Shown here: positions 12,001 through 25,099 of the stretch, one piece after another
Layout of the letters: each line of letters begins with the position of its first letter
Position numbering within the stretch: position 1 is the first letter of the stretch
NCBI GenBank assembly: GCA_000320545.1
Contig: ADNK01001529.1
Coordinates: forward strand, 36,807 to 100,806
Direction of reading: 5' to 3'
Length of the DNA: 64,000 nucleotides
Source: Bigelowiella natans CCMP2755
Taxonomy: Eukaryota; Cercozoa; Chlorarachniophyceae
The notes under the pieces: generated by a model
Seen by the model: only the letters and a program-made list of their open reading frames with translations
What the model was told of the DNA's origin: nothing
The model's database searches: none
Made by a program: the position numbers and the translations under genes

Positions 12001-12720
12001 GTTGACATCTGCGCATCGCAGCTTTGCGTGGCCACACTCATTTGCATGATGATGATTAGCTCGTTTGCACTGCAGTGCGGCTAGCTAGCATGGTCCATGC
12101 GTCATCATCATTGCCTCGCTACATCGCGAGTCCACGCACTAGCTAGGAGCAGTTGTGGCGCTCGATCACGCTGCCATGCAAGTGCTAGCGTGCAAAGCTG
12201 GCCATCCTCCATTCGACCGTCACGAACATAATCGTCGGAAGCTGTGACTCCAACGCATTCAAAAGGGTGTGCTTCGTTCAAGTCTAGCTAGCTAGTGGTG
12301 TCGTTCCACACCATTCTGGCATTGTTGTTGCTCGCACCAAGCTACCTAGCTACGCTAGCAAGGACGATGTGCGGGTGGCTTTCGTGCTCAGGTGCTGGTG
12401 AACCATGAAAGGGCAGTGTGCAAGCTTTGTGCAAGCAAGCTTTGCAGTGCGCCCACACAACGTCTCACACCGTCGTGAGCGCACCAGCTAGCGCAGCGTG
12501 ATTTGGTGGTGGCAACGACGACGTCAGACGTGCTGCTACGTGTAGCGTGTGACGGAGCGCGCGCAAAACGATTTTTGCACATGTAGCCGTGCATGCATGA
12601 ATGAATGAATCTGAAGTGAATCCAATGAGGCGATCTGAGAGGATCGCATGGGAGAGAGTGTGCCACACACAATTTCAAAAAATGTGTCCAGGGTGTCTGC
12701 TTGCACGAGCGCATGAGTCG
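12001..12720. repeat. GCTAGC/TGCATGC-rich island 1
   Basis: A gene-free block studded with the palindromes GCTAGC and CTAGCTAGC (for example at about 12080 and 12284) and with TGCATGC-like words. There are no microsatellites. Composition matches five other islands in the window. Probably a non-autonomous repeat; its exact ends were not found. Confidence 0.5.
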
Positions 12721-12848
12721 GCGTGACATCGAAATTTTGTTTTCCAAAAATTAAAAATTCGGAGCAGTGTGGTGCAAGGCACACACCAACGGACAACAAC
12801 AATCCCACGAGCAGCGATGGAACCCGGAAAACGATACCCGTAGCGTCC

Positions 12849-13767
12849 ATGAGCAAGGCTGGCGACAATACCCTCCCGGGCCCACCCAAACCTCGGCGGT
12901 CTACCCGTGCAAAAGCATGGGGGGCTCTTTCGCATCGTATGCAGAAGCTTTTCTTCTCGAAGACTAGCAAGGTACCGACGGGCTTGGTGTAGCCAGGGTC
13001 AGATCCAATGAAGTCTCACTCGTCGCTGAATGCATAATTTCAGGAGCAAAAGTGGGGTCGCTACACCCTGACGCGTGTTCATGCCTCGCCGAACATCTAT
13101 ATCATCGACAACTTCCTTTCTGACAAGGAGATATGCCACCTTGGGAAGTACGTGGACACTGCCCCCTCCTCCTCCTCCTCCTCTTCCCTTTTCTTCTGGC
13201 AGTTTAAGTACCAGCTGCAATGGTCTTATAATATCCCCGATGCGTTCAGGTTTGCTGATGGATCCACATTCAAACGGTCTTACACTGATACGGAGAACGG
13301 TCATAGAACGTCGTCAGCAGCCTCATCTTCCCTCATGTCACTCTCTTGCCTACCGAGTGCTCTCCGCGCCGTCAAAACACCACCGGCGTAGCATTTGTAT
13401 TCCCCCCCCCCCCGCCGCTTATCGGGTATTTCTAATCGTTATGCAGGTGAGAAGGTCGTTTCTTCTGAACGAACCTCTTGTTTCACGTGGCTCGCAAAAC
13501 AGCAAGACTCTGTCATCCAGAGAATAGAGGTATTAGGGAAGCGACGTGTAATGGGATGGACCAGTAAGGCGACACACGCTTGGGCATGCTCCTCGATTTT
13601 TGCAACCAAATGTGCGTTGTCTTGACAGCGTGGTTTGACTAGCACCCTGTATTCTTAGGCGCGCGCTGGAGAGATTCTAGGATACTCGGATATCAACGTC
13701 GAGCCTTTCCAACTGGTGCGTAAGGAAAAATTAGGGAAGGGGGGGGGTTGCAGCTTCTGAGCTACGG

Positions 13768-13817
<50 letters not shown>

Positions 13818-14061
13818 CTGCTGCTGCTGGGCTTGATTTCTAGGTACGCTATACGCAAGGGCAGATGTTCAAAACGCACCACGACATGGTAAGAGCAACC
13901 AGCGGTTCCAACTCACGACACTGCCCATTCATCGTCGTTCGTAGTGTGCTGATCCTGCCTCTTCCATTACTACCCGATTTATTGCATGCTACAGGGGCCA
14001 ATTGTCGACGACGAGGGCATCCAAATTGTAATAATCAAGGAGCTTCCGATCCTTATAATAT

Positions 14062-14108
<47 letters not shown>

Positions 14109-14457
14109 TGTGTGTGTGTGTGTGTATAATATTCTCACATTATTCCATCATTACTGGATCATCCGCATTTCCAGTGATTTATTAGCCTAACCTTTCTATG
14201 CAATCTGGCTTCTTCTTCTTCTTCTTTGCTACCAACAGATTCCTCCGCGACGCTTAGCCACGTTCTTCATCTACCTCAACACAACGCCTCGTGGCCAAGG
14301 GTAGCAGTGCTCGTAATTACGTAAAAATACATACTACAAGTGTCAACGAAAACAGGGTGCGCAAGGGGAAGAATTGAGAACCGGGATAGCGCTCCTATAT
14401 GGCTGCGGGGGAGTCAGTGCGATCGCGCTTGAATCGCAAGCTGCCAGTCTCTTTCTT

Positions 14458-14499
<42 letters not shown>

Positions 14500-14611
14500 T
14501 GTATCCTTGTGAATAATGAACGGTCGGAGATGTACCGAGTTCCCTCTTCTAGATACGGTTGTTTGCCCAAGGCGGGGAAGGGCCTTACTCTTTTCGAATG
14601 TGGAGGCATCG
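12849..14611 (+). CDS. Prolyl 4-hydroxylase-like 2-oxoglutarate/Fe(II) oxygenase (3' end not found)
   Basis: Eight exons read in one consistent frame: 12849-12971, 13044-13299, 13447-13529, 13659-13715, 13844-13888, 13995-14027, 14239-14300 and 14553-14611. Landmarks follow the P4H order: NIYIIDNFLSDKEICHLG, SSERTSCFTW, SVIQRIE, RYTQGQMFKTHHD (the HxD iron-binding pair), RRLATFFIYLN and PKAGKGLTLFE. The first ATG is at 12849, and the early residues are basic. The second iron histidine and the 2-oxoglutarate Arg/Lys expected about 40-60 residues later were not found in an unambiguous exon, so the C-terminal exon or exons are missing from this model. Probable role is hydroxylation of prolyl residues in a secreted or cytosolic protein. 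No convincing signal peptide was seen. Confidence 0.72.
13770..13813. repeat. (GT)n microsatellite in intron 4 of the P4H-like gene
   Basis: A TG tract followed by a short CTG run, directly upstream of the exon that carries the HxD motif. Confidence 0.95.
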
Positions 14612-15364
14612 GTGAGCAACATCCACCCGTGTGCGTGTGCGTGTGCGTGTGCGTGTGCGTGTTGATACTCTTCATTTCATTTCCTTTCCTCTATTCGCAA
14701 CCGTTTACACCAGAGCGAACATCGTGTGGGAGGGAAAATATGAGATCCAACACAGATAGCTGTCTGCTTGCACTGCTCTTTCTTGCTCTCGCTCTCCCTC
14801 TCCCCCTCCCTCTCCCTCTTTGTTACTTTCTCTACTACGGTAGGGAGAGGCAGATCCTCTAACCGTTCATAGAGCCAATCCAGTGGGAGCAGGAGTCGTC
14901 AAGTGATAATAACAATACATAGAGCATCAATACTCGAATCGCACTCATACTCACGCCCACGCTCCTCCCATACATTCTTCACTTCGATAGTCATAAGAAA
15001 TAGGTCATCAGCGCTAGCATGCTTTGATGGCACGTACGTGCCGATTTGCTGTGCAGTCATCATCTGAATGTACGTGCAGGTATGGGATGAATATCTGGGT
15101 AATGACCCTCCACGACTTAAGTGCAATTTTTGGCCCCAGGGGGTGAAAGGCTGCCAAAATAAGCAATGCCACACAAGGACAACAACAACAACAACAACAA
15201 CAACAACCTCGATAGAAGCACGCCCATGCATACATACAAAATATAACCGCTGCTCTCGTCATTTTCTTCTTCTCCTTCTTCTTCTTATCATTATTATTAT
15301 TAATGATAATACCAATGTTGTTCGTTTTCCCTTATCTCTTCCTCATCACTGCCATCCATCCAAG

Positions 15365-15594
15365 GTCAACGAGAAAAGCATGCAGGGCTTTGTTTTCGTC
15401 TCGAGGAAACCACCGAGGCAGCCTGCGGAAAGAGCCAACGCGGGAGCAACAGAGGCAAGGAAGATTAAGAAGAAGAAGAAGAAGAAAAGAGGGAAGATGA
15501 AAGAGGACGCCGATAGATCACCGCGTGGTAGGAAAACAGTGTTTACACGCACGCACGCACGCACACACACACACACACACACACGCTTTTGTAT

Positions 15595-15634
<40 letters not shown>

Positions 15635-16045
15635 TTCCACAGCAATCCCCTCCCACTGAAGCTGCCTTACCCCCCCACATCTTTCTTCTGCTATCATCCG
15701 TATGCAATCTGTAACAACCTCAATCTACCTTGCAGCCAGGCGCTATTTCTTCCGCGTCCCCGCTACTTCGTCTTTCTATGTGAATGCATTTTGGCGACCT
15801 GCTGATGCTGCCACGCTGTTTTTAACATCAGAGGACGACGCGAAGGCACGTAATAGGAAGAAGAGGCATGTGAGCGTAGTTGCGACGATACAGAAGAATC
15901 TTTTCTCAGAGGAGGAGGTTCGTGCTTCCGATATATCATCTTTCTTCGCTTATAGTAGCATAGGAGGAGGAGGAGGAGGAGGAGGAGGAGGAGGAGGAGG
16001 AGGAGGAGACGTATGTGGGAAAACACGTGGGGTGGTTTTCTTCTC

Positions 16046-16093
<48 letters not shown>

Positions 16094-16938
16094 CTCCCCC
16101 TCGCTCTTTCAACCTTCAACTCGTATCATATTATCCTAGATCGACGTAGCTGTTTGCCAAATTTGTGGCTGTGAGGGTAATTGCAGCTTCCCATAGCAGG
16201 CCATTCAAAAATGCCATTAAAAATCAAAAAAAGTGTTCCAGAATCATCTGTTTTCAAGGACAGAGATGAAATCTGTCAAGCTTCGGATAAATAGCGCCTC
16301 TCTTTCTTGCCTTCCTATTTCTCTTTCTGTCTTTTGCCGCACTGTTGCTGATTTGGGGCCGTGACCTAGCCTTCGCGCACGGCACACCCTTCCTTCAGTA
16401 CGACGAGCCAAATACGCACTCGATCTGAAACTGGAGACTCAGGGCTGGTAGCGGTGGGCAACACTAATTACAACAATGCTCGAATAGGTGATACTTCGAG
16501 GCTCCTCCTGTGCGACTGGTGTGATGCCGGTACATCTAGAGAGGGAGAGGGAGAGAGGGAGGGAGAGAGAGAGAGAGGGGGGGGGGGGGGGGGGCATCAG
16601 GATTGAAAGATGGGTGGTCTCAATCGTTTCAGGGGTGTAAATCCCACATCATAGGGCAGCCTATGCTGCCTTACAACCTAGCTCAGATATACCTCGATCA
16701 TGCTGCGAGTGAGAGGGTGCTCCGTAGGCTGTTTTAAGCGTAAATTCTTCGTGCATGACTATCGAGTTCAAGCACGATTTCTGGTCGAATTGTGCCTGCC
16801 TGCCTGCCTGCCTTAGGGTACCACACTGGGTGTTTGAGGCCATCTTTAGACAGGGTTCCTTCCAACGATTGGTCCTATTGTAGCCAGAACACGAGTGAAC
16901 ATTACATATATTATAATTAATATAAATAAATATATACA

Positions 16939-16978
<40 letters not shown>

Positions 16979-17090
16979 TATATTTTATCCCTCGATGTGT
17001 AATGTGTGTCTGCATTTGTGTGTGTGTGTGTGTGTGTCAAGCCAATGTGTCAGTGTGAGCAGACGAATGATCACATTCCTTCAATTCCTT

Positions 17091-17135
<45 letters not shown>

Positions 17136-17833
17136 AATATACCCTTTCATCGTTCATGCAGGTACTGCCCCAAATGCATTGCGCCACGTGAGGGTTTCGA
17201 TGAGATTGCAGCAAAAAGAGGAGCTGGAAAACATAAAGGGAAACATGAAAAAACAGGACCAACAGAGCCAGAGTCGGTGATACGCGGGGAAAATGATAGC
17301 AGCAATCACGAAGGCAGCGACGAAGATACTGGAACCTTGAGTGACGAGGAAAGATGTCAGGTATGGAGGCTCTCTCGGTGAAAATCGTCGGCACATACAA
17401 GCAATACGGCGAGAGAGACGATGCACATGGCAACGACCGCACATGCACACCACAAAAGAACATGTGATTTGTCTCTGTCCGCTTCAGGATCTTGTCGCCG
17501 CAGTTTGCCCGACCGAAAAAATACGTAATTAAAAATCACCTCGCTTTTATTTTTTTCAGATATGCGCTCGCGCGGACTGGGCCGAGGTGATGATGCTCTG
17601 TGACGAGTGCGACAAAGGCTATCACACTCACTGCCTTTACCCGCCACTCTCAGAGATTCCGAAAGGTCGTAAGCGTGTTCTATATTTTAACAAATGTGCT
17701 TGGCTCGCTATCTTGGATTCCTGTGAATATGTTCGGTGGAAAATGTGAAAACTAGCGTTAGCAATTCATCTATTCGATCAAAGGTACTTGGATTGGTCCT
17801 TGCTGTTCATCTGGGTCATCGTCAAAGGCATAG
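15365..17833 (+). CDS. Double PHD-finger protein (5' end uncertain)
   Basis: Eight exons with compatible phases: about 15365-15527, 15736-16010, 16140-16176, 16488-16529, 16817-16871, 17162-17360, 17560-17665 and 17784-17833 (stop). PHD1 is split over four exons: CQICG, LLLCDWC, YHTGC, then WYCPKC, a complete C4HC3 set. PHD2 runs CQIC, MMLCDECDKGYHTHC and ends TWIGPCC. Its last Cys pair is adjacent (CC) where CxxC is usual. An acidic linker separates the fingers, and a Lys/Arg-rich region plus a polyglycine tract encoded by (GGA)n at 15962-16008 precede them. PHD fingers bind histone H3 tails, so a chromatin-reader role is likely. The protein stops 10 residues after PHD2. The first ATG could be at 15379; upstream exons cannot be excluded. 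Confidence 0.78.
15962..16008 (+). repeat. (GGA)n microsatellite inside a coding exon
   Basis: About 15 GGA units encode polyglycine just before the GTATGT donor of the PHD gene exon. Confidence 0.9.
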
Positions 17834-19283
17834 TAGGAAGAGGCTGCCAAGGAAAATCTAAATAGAAAATGACTGACCACTCCTGCGACCAATGGAGGAA
17901 TGCATGTGTGACGTCTATCGCATCACACGCAGCGTTGTGCGCGGCATTGTGTCAATTGACCACATTTATAGTCCACAAGCAATGTAACGTTTGTAATACA
18001 TGTATGAAACGGATGTAACAATGTGATCAAATATTTTCAATGGCCATCTTTGTGTAGATATGCAAAGCAGCGGTTACAGAGCGAGACGGATGTAGAAGGG
18101 ATTAAATCTTTTTAATAGTCATTCTAATATAGTTATGCAAAGCAGCGGCTACATGCCGTCATGCGCACTGCAGCGCCCACGTTGTATTTGCTTGGTTCTG
18201 CAAAGTTCTAGACTTTGAAGAATTGACAAAAATGAGATTTCGAGTCTTGCTAGCTTGCTCATTTATTCGGCTTGTCAAACGTGGCACACATTTAGGTTTT
18301 GGCTGAATTCGCTATGTGCTCAAGCAAAGCTAGAGAGTGCTGACTAGCTGAGTGTCTGTGGTCATTGTGTCGATTTTCAAACATCATTCAAATTGAAAGT
18401 TGAGACCGTTACGTACTAGACACGACACGCGCATGCCACAACTTTGAATGCTAGCTAGCTAGGGGAATGATTGAACCCAGCACTCGCAGCATCGATCTAG
18501 CTAGCTAGGCATGCAATACTGTTAGCTCTAGCTAGAGCTAGACGGGGTAGCGGGGCGGAGGGGCAGGGAGGGGAGGAGGGTTCTCTGTAGGTCTGTCTAG
18601 CTCATAGGAAGGGTCGTTGCAACAGCGCTAGCATGCTGGCTGTCGCACACAACGCGCATGTACGCTAGGGCGTAATAATCGCTCCCACATGGATTTTCAC
18701 AATATTGCATGTCTGTCATTTTTGCATAATTTGCTGCATTGCACAGCTGCATTATTAGGATGACAATAATTGAAAAAAATTAAAAGCATTTGTCATTGCA
18801 TTATAGCATCCGTCGATCTCATGGATTTTTGTTCACGTCCGCGATGCGAGCACACTTCACTAGTTCAAAAAACGTGTCACACGCTAGCACGTACAATTTT
18901 TTGACACAAGGCGCACACAGCGGTACACAAATACTAGAAAGAGCGCGTAAGTGCATTCACATTGAAATGGTGTTGGCGGGATACTACGCTCTAGCGCTTG
19001 CCAGCTAGCAGGTACGATAGTTGCTGCTGCGGCAAAACGTACGCGCGTCATGTGTTCATTAAAAATAAAGCAGAAGTTCAACCCTTTGCTATTTCAGCTA
19101 TTAAAATTAAATGCTCATGTTAAGATCTTCATGATCTAAAGTATGACTGCATTTCTGTTGCATGTTGGCTCTTTGTAGTATTTCGATGCATGATCCCATT
19201 CCGAACCTCGTGCTCCCCATTATAGTTCATAGTCTTTGGATGAAATCACAGCTGCGGAATCATATCGAGATTCAAGAAAGCAT
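17834..19283. repeat. GCTAGC-rich island 2
   Basis: About 1.4 kb with no supportable gene. It contains clustered CTAGCTAGC words at about 18453 and 18500, and a tandem-like pair at about 18060 and 18134 (both TATGCAAAGCAGCGGYTACA). A TTTTCAATGGYCATC word at about 18033 also occurs in island 3. It starts directly after the PHD gene stop. Confidence 0.55.
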
Positions 19284-20517
19284 TTAAGCAATGACGTCAG
19301 CGGCGTTGAATTCCTCCTCGCTGTCGTCTTCATCATCACTACCAGCTCCCAAAGGGCACCCAGCTTCTTTGAGAACCTTGATGAAGTCCTCTAGTTCATC
19401 GTCATTTGCCCAGTTAAGAGCGGTGTAGTTGAAGCTGTCTTCGATTGTCAAATCGCACTTCTTGTCGAGGAAGAACTTAAGAGAGTCCATTTGCTTCTCC
19501 CTCACAGCTGCCATAGCTGGAGTTCCCATCCCCTTCTGAGGATGCTGGACGTTGAGAAGCCACTCGTTAGCCTTCAATTGCTCTCCGAGAGATTCAACGT
19601 TTCCAGCTTTGGAAGCATCGAAGAAAGCGTTCATAAGCTTCAACTTTGCCTAACAAAAGCAGAGACTAAATTAGAGAGGCAACCCCTCTTTAGGTTTCAT
19701 TCTGAATAAAAATATGGATTACAGCTTCTTCCGCGCGCTTCTTAATTTCGGCTTCCATCTTGGTTTGCATTTCCTTAACTTCATCCTTCATTTTCTTAAG
19801 AATGCTTCCAGCAATCTTGGCGTCAGGCCTAATTGATTGGTTAATTAATACTCGTGTCGCTCATTTTCTCAAAGTGAATCCAAAATCTACTTTTTCTTCT
19901 TGCTGGTGAAGTCACCGAGCAGAGACTTCTTCCAGATAGGAATTTTAACCATATTCATCTTCTTGTCTGGCTTAAGTTGTTTGTACCTGCGATGCAATCG
20001 AAAGGTATATTAGCTTTGACTAATTGTAGGGAAAAGCAAGAGGTAAAACTTACTGGACGTCATCAAGAGTTGGGATTCCAGCATCCTCTGCGAAGTTATT
20101 GATTTCGTCTTGCGAGGCAAGTTCGTCGCTTTTGCTCTTCTTCTTAGGGTGGGTGATGATCATTCCAATGAACTGGTCGATGACCTGGGAAAGTGGAATT
20201 AGTATTACACCTTAAAACCGCGAATAAAAATGAATTCCGGACGATTTCCCATTCCCCCCTCCAGAATAGCAAGATCTTTTGCATAAATATTCATACAGGA
20301 GGTGAGTACCTTTTCAAACTCCTCTTCAGGAGCCTCAACTGGCTCGCCATCTTCGAAGGATGATTCGCCGAAAACCTCTTTCCACGGCCAGGATTTGATC
20401 TACAATCCAGGTTGGTTCAGCACTTTCATCAATAAAATGTCACAGTGCCCTAAAATTCAATTCAGGGATATCGTTTTAACTTTTTCGCGGAGATGGGCTG
20501 ACCTTGAAGGTAGTCAT
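19284..20517 (-). CDS. Small cytosolic ankyrin-like protein
   Basis: Six exons: 20517-20503 (ATG), 20399-20310, 20184-20054, 19986-19891, 19828-19723 and 19649-19284 (stop). All phases match, giving 267 residues. The first exon encodes only MTTFK. The N-terminal half is acidic then basic; residues about 110-145 form a Lys/Glu-rich coiled coil. The last exon has an ankyrin-type helical repeat region (NAFFDASKAGNVESL, then TPAMAAVREKQMDSLKFFL, then YTALNWANDDELEDFIKVL), followed by an acidic tail. No catalytic motif or membrane segment is visible. Gene structure is well supported; function is unknown. Confidence 0.8.
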
Positions 20518-21057
20518 TGTTTCGAATTGGAATCTACGGAGGAGGGGTTTGTGAATTCACGGAGGAGGAAGCAGCTTTAAGACACATCCTAGCCATTTGA
20601 TTCTCTACGTTTTCTTCATTTACATGAAGATTTTCATTAAATGTGGTATGATTATACAAAAAATGGCCTTAATCCTCAAGAAAAGGCTCGAGTAGTTCAT
20701 TGCTGGGCCTCAGCTACGCAATTACGACTGAGAATATGTAAGATCCGCATTGCCGGTTTGCGGACAAAAGACCGATACAAATTGTAGGAGGAAAATCCTA
20801 AAATATCCTTGATCTGTGAGAATTATCTGGAATATCCCATATTCAGTAATCCGGTTCGTTGCGATTTATGACTCTAGAGAAAAATCGGCACGCACAGCTT
20901 CGGACATTGGAAAGCTCTTGAATTTTCCCTTGCGTCAAGGATTCCACGGATGTCGCATAAAATTCGCGAAACTTTCTGTTCTCAGAATTAAAATTTCGGG
21001 TAAGCAATAATTTTTACCTCGAGGAGGACAGCTCCCGGTCGGGACGACGACACAGTA
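20518..21057. promoter_or_regulatory. Divergent intergenic (promoter) region
   Basis: 540 bp between two divergently oriented genes, the ankyrin-like gene and the GH63-like gene. It should hold both promoters. No TATA box or other motif can be named with confidence. Confidence 0.4.
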
Positions 21058-22368
21058 ATGGGCAGGTTCCATTATCTTTGTCTTCTTCTCGTAGCGTCGT
21101 CTGAGGCTGCTAGAGTCCTCCAACATAATAGCGCTGATTTGAATTATTCGAAGTCCCTGACGTGCGAGGATCTTGCCAATAATTCCACATATGACCTCTC
21201 ATTTGAAGGTGGATTACCACTTACGCCTTGCTGTCTCACATTGCTGCATTATTCACATGTATATAATCTAATCAAATGATGGGTTCTAGGTTCATGGTCG
21301 TATTTGCGATTGGATCCATTATCATCGCCTTTTTCAATGGGATCCCTGGCTTACATGACGTTCTCAGACACTCATCACACGGACAATTCTACTGCAAACC
21401 CGATGCTTTTCCCATTGCCTATCACTCTAAAGGTAGAGGTGTGGGGGAGGAGAAACGATGGGGAGGAAATGTACGCTTCATAATCAAAACGAATATACCA
21501 CGACTCAAATTCTCAATAATTGAGCTATGAAACTGATACAGGTGGGTAACAATGGGGAGCGAGAAAGCTCAAGCTGCAGAGCGGACAGCTACACATGGCG
21601 GCCCGACTTCACAACCACGATCGGGAGCTGCAGCACCTTCCACGACACCATCAACGTATCGATGAAAGTGGCCTACCAATCAAACTCGACAATATGCGCC
21701 TCCTACCGCCTCCGCTCCGAACATCCCCGGAACATCTCTTTTGAAGGCGTTGTCCCTGAGGATGCTCCCAATCGTCGTGCGTCCATGCGCCTGCTACCAG
21801 AGCGAGCGGGGGCTGGCAACGCTGTCTTAGTAGAAATACACGCAACGAAGCAGTACGAAGGGAACTTCGCGATCGATAGATACTTCCTCCTCCAAACCTC
21901 CTCGGCCAACAGCTTCCTCGAGCACAACGAGGCTGCTGATGACGATTCAGTTCTGTCGTCTCCCCACCCCTCTTCCGACGATCCAACTGGCTACACGCTT
22001 CCTCGATTGCTTCTTCCAGGTGGCGGCGAGAAAGACGTGGAGGTAGAGTTCTGCCTCACCGAACTCGAGCAGCCGCCGGAACCCCCTGTTGGGCCATCCC
22101 CCCAATTCAACGTCTCGGCGTGTACGGAAAGCGTCAACAACTGGCTGTCAGAAGCTAGGCCCCCTCCGGGAATAAGTGGGGATCTGAGCGCGCTACGTCG
22201 CTACTATAGCAGCTGGTTTCAATTTTGGTATAATACCGAACACGATGCCGGCAACTGGGTAATTTGTTTTTATCGCAAGGGAAGTGATGATGATGGTGAT
22301 GATGATGATTATTATGATGATAGTGGTGAGGATAATTATGATGGTTATCACAATGTCAACTACATACG

Positions 22369-22412
<44 letters not shown>

Positions 22413-22844
22413 AATATAGATCTATCCGGCTATTACACCTTCCATGTCAAGATATGGGAGAGGCGTGTGGCTCTGGGACACTGCCTTTCACATCTTTGCG
22501 CTACTTTCCGGCGGGACTGGGCCAAGAACGTGAGATTGAAGTGGGAGAGGGGAGTCATAACGACGTCCCCGCCACAATCAGCCCTATCATCATCATTGTC
22601 ATCATCATTGTCATCATCATTGTCATCATCATTGTCATCATCATTGTCATCATCATTATTCTCGCCATTGCTATAAAACATCTCGATCTCATCCAGCCCA
22701 TATCTCATAAGCACATCCCTATCTTCATCACCCTGTCCTCCTCTCTCAGAGTACGCAAGGCCCGGGAACAGCTGGAGATATTATTAGGCGTGGCGAGAGA
22801 CGTTGGACACATCCCACGGTTGGTGTGCTATTCCCGAACTAAAT

Positions 22845-22900
<56 letters not shown>

Positions 22901-24436
22901 CACCGTTTCTGTGCGCCACGTTGCTATTTCTGTTTTCTGCTGATCCTCGCGTTTCCTTCAAGATTCGCTCCAGCATCATTCCGATGAGTATTTTCGGGTT
23001 TTGAGACTTATTGCTATTATGCGGTAGCGCAGTCTGCGTCCGTCCTTGACCTGTGAGCGTTTGGTGCTGCTACCTAGGGTGGTGGGGCCCGAAGCTGTAG
23101 AAGAGACCACTCAGCCGCCGGGTATTCTCACGTGGGCTGCTCTGGCTGTTTACAACGTTACGGGGGACTTAGACTTCCTCAGAGACGCGTACGAAGTACT
23201 GGCGACGAACAACGAGTGGTTCTACGCGAACAGGAGGTAGTATTACTCATCTCGCTCCGCGGTGTGCGGTGTGGGCAGGGTAGGTGGAGAGGGTGGGTTA
23301 CTGTTGGGATGATGTCGGCATCTTCGTGCTGTCGATGATAACAAAGCGATGGGGCGATATGTGACGCGTGTGTACGTGTGTGTGTGTGTGTGTAGTGTGC
23401 GTGTGGTGTGTGTGTAAGTTGTCCCACTCACTGAACTCTCGCCCTCCTGCACTTGTTTTGGTGTTCTTCCTTACTTCTCCTTTTTCTTCTTCTTGTTGTT
23501 GTTGATGTTGCTCTCTTTTAATTCCCCTTCGCTCCTTCGTTCTCGTTGATCAGCACGAGGAGCGGACTATGCGAATGGGAAGGTCAGGATAGCGGCTGGG
23601 ACACGTCGCCTCGTTGGGATGGCGGCAGCGTGGAGGCAATCGATCTGAATTCATGGCTTCATCTCGACCAGGTAAGGTGTTGCTACGTCTGTGTGCCAGA
23701 CTGTCTGGTCCCCCCCGCCGGAGACAACTTCCAAAAAAAGGAAAGACAGAAAGAAGGGGTGGCGGGTGGGGGAGGAATGGCACAGTCCTAATCACACTGC
23801 TTTCTCGTAAAACAGCTATTCTTGGCCGCCATGGCTGAGGCCATCGGACTCCCCCCTACCGAAATAACAAAATGGAAGCTAGCAGCGTCCAGGAGCCGCG
23901 AGGCCATCCAGGCACGTCTCTGGGACGACGATGCTGGGGTCTTCTGGGACCGGCGCCCTTCGCCTGACAACCGGTTTGTGAGCGTGGTGACACCGGCCAC
24001 ATTCTGGCCGATGCTGGCTGGCATTGCGAATGCGACTCAGTCGCACCGAATTGCGGAGCGAGTCCTCACCAAAACCGCGCTGCTCACCCCGCACCCGCTC
24101 TCCAGCGTAGGCCGCTCAGAGCCTGCCTTTGATCCTGAAGACTACTGGAGGGGGCCCGTGTGGATAAACGTTAACTGGCTTGCTTCGCTAGGTCTCCATT
24201 GCTCTGGTCTCCATAGCGACGCAGAACTGCTGCTCGATGCTGCCGTGGAGCTGGTAGCTAAGTGGCCGTATCCGTGGGAATACTACGACCCCATGACAGG
24301 CGCTGGCCTGGGCGCTCAGAATTTCATGTGGACGGGGGCTGTTAACATCATCATGCTGAGCGACAACCCATTGGTGCAATCGCTATTGTACCGACATATG
24401 GAATGCGATACGATGCACAGCAAGTCGTCGCATTAG
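21058..24436 (+). CDS. Secreted GH63-like (alpha/alpha)6-barrel glycoside hydrolase
   Basis: Eight exons: 21058-21208, 21290-21432, 21542-22258, 22420-22529, 22750-22818, 23078-23236, 23554-23671 and 23816-24436. They join in phase to 695 residues. The start ATG opens a hydrophobic signal peptide (FHYLCLLLVASSEA). The N-terminal beta domain is rich in N-glycosylation sites. The catalytic barrel shows RGVWLWDTAFHIFALL (general-acid Asp), TQPPGILTW, DSGWDTSPRWD, YWRGPVWINVNWLAS and WEYYDPMTGAGLG (candidate base Glu). This order fits GH63-type enzymes such as glucosidase I, mannosylglycerate and glucosylglycerate hydrolases. The exact substrate cannot be read from the sequence. Introns hold (CT)n, a 12-bp minisatellite and (AT)n. 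Confidence 0.82.
22585..22655. repeat. 12-bp minisatellite in an intron
   Basis: About six tandem copies of the unit TCATCATCATTG lie in intron 4 of the GH63-like gene. Confidence 0.9.
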
Positions 24437-24872
24437 ATAGTGTATGGCTTCTTGCAAGCACGAGAAGACTTCTTGCAGTAGTGGATATGTATAACTTTGA
24501 TCAATGTAGTTTTTGAATCACAGTCGTTGCAGTGTCAGCAGCATTGGCAGCGGCAGCGGTGGCAGAGGTGGTGGCATCCGGAGCAGAAGTTGTTGCATTG
24601 GGAGTGGGAGTTGTGGTGTTGGGAGCAGGAGTTGCAGGAATGACGAGTTTTGGTTTGCAGATGTTTCATCGACCGTTGTCCATGATGATCCAAATCTAGG
24701 TCGTTCCAGCAAACGACAACGGTGCAGCAGAAGCAAGTGAAGAAGGAATGTCGTTGTGCTTTCATTCGCAACCGTAGTTTTTGAAAGATCAAACACTGCA
24801 CTTTCCTTTGATCTGTCTAGCTGTGGCATTCCTTGCTAGCTTGTCGTCACGTGCTGTGCGTGTTGATGCATT

Positions 24873-24976
24873 CTTGATTGTCCACTTTGGAGGCAAAAAT
24901 GGCCACGATCGACGCAAAATGCGATGCTTGAGAGCGCTGCCAAAAGCCAAAGTTGCGATTGCGCGATGCGACATGG
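24873..24976. repeat. Left inverted repeat of the element
   Basis: Matches the reverse complement of 32571-32674 with about 8 differences in 104 bp and no gaps. It contains the word TTGTCCACTTTGGAG, which recurs in direct orientation at about 25203. Confidence 0.85.
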
Positions 24977-25099
24977 TGAGCATTTGCATGCACATCTTTG
25001 ATCGACAGATCTGCACGTTGTGCTCCAGTGATGCTAGTCCAGATCGAGCCACTTGCGATCAATTCCACAGGTCTAGCGAGGTGCACGTTTGTGTCAAAC

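Noticed and set aside
12849-17833. P4H-PHD fusion protein
   Set aside because: Same strand and close, but no phase-consistent exon connects 14611 to 15365; two genes are the simpler reading.
21058-24436. Trehalase (GH37) for the (alpha/alpha)6 glycosidase
   Set aside because: The GH37 signatures are not seen; the order of motifs fits GH63-type enzymes better.
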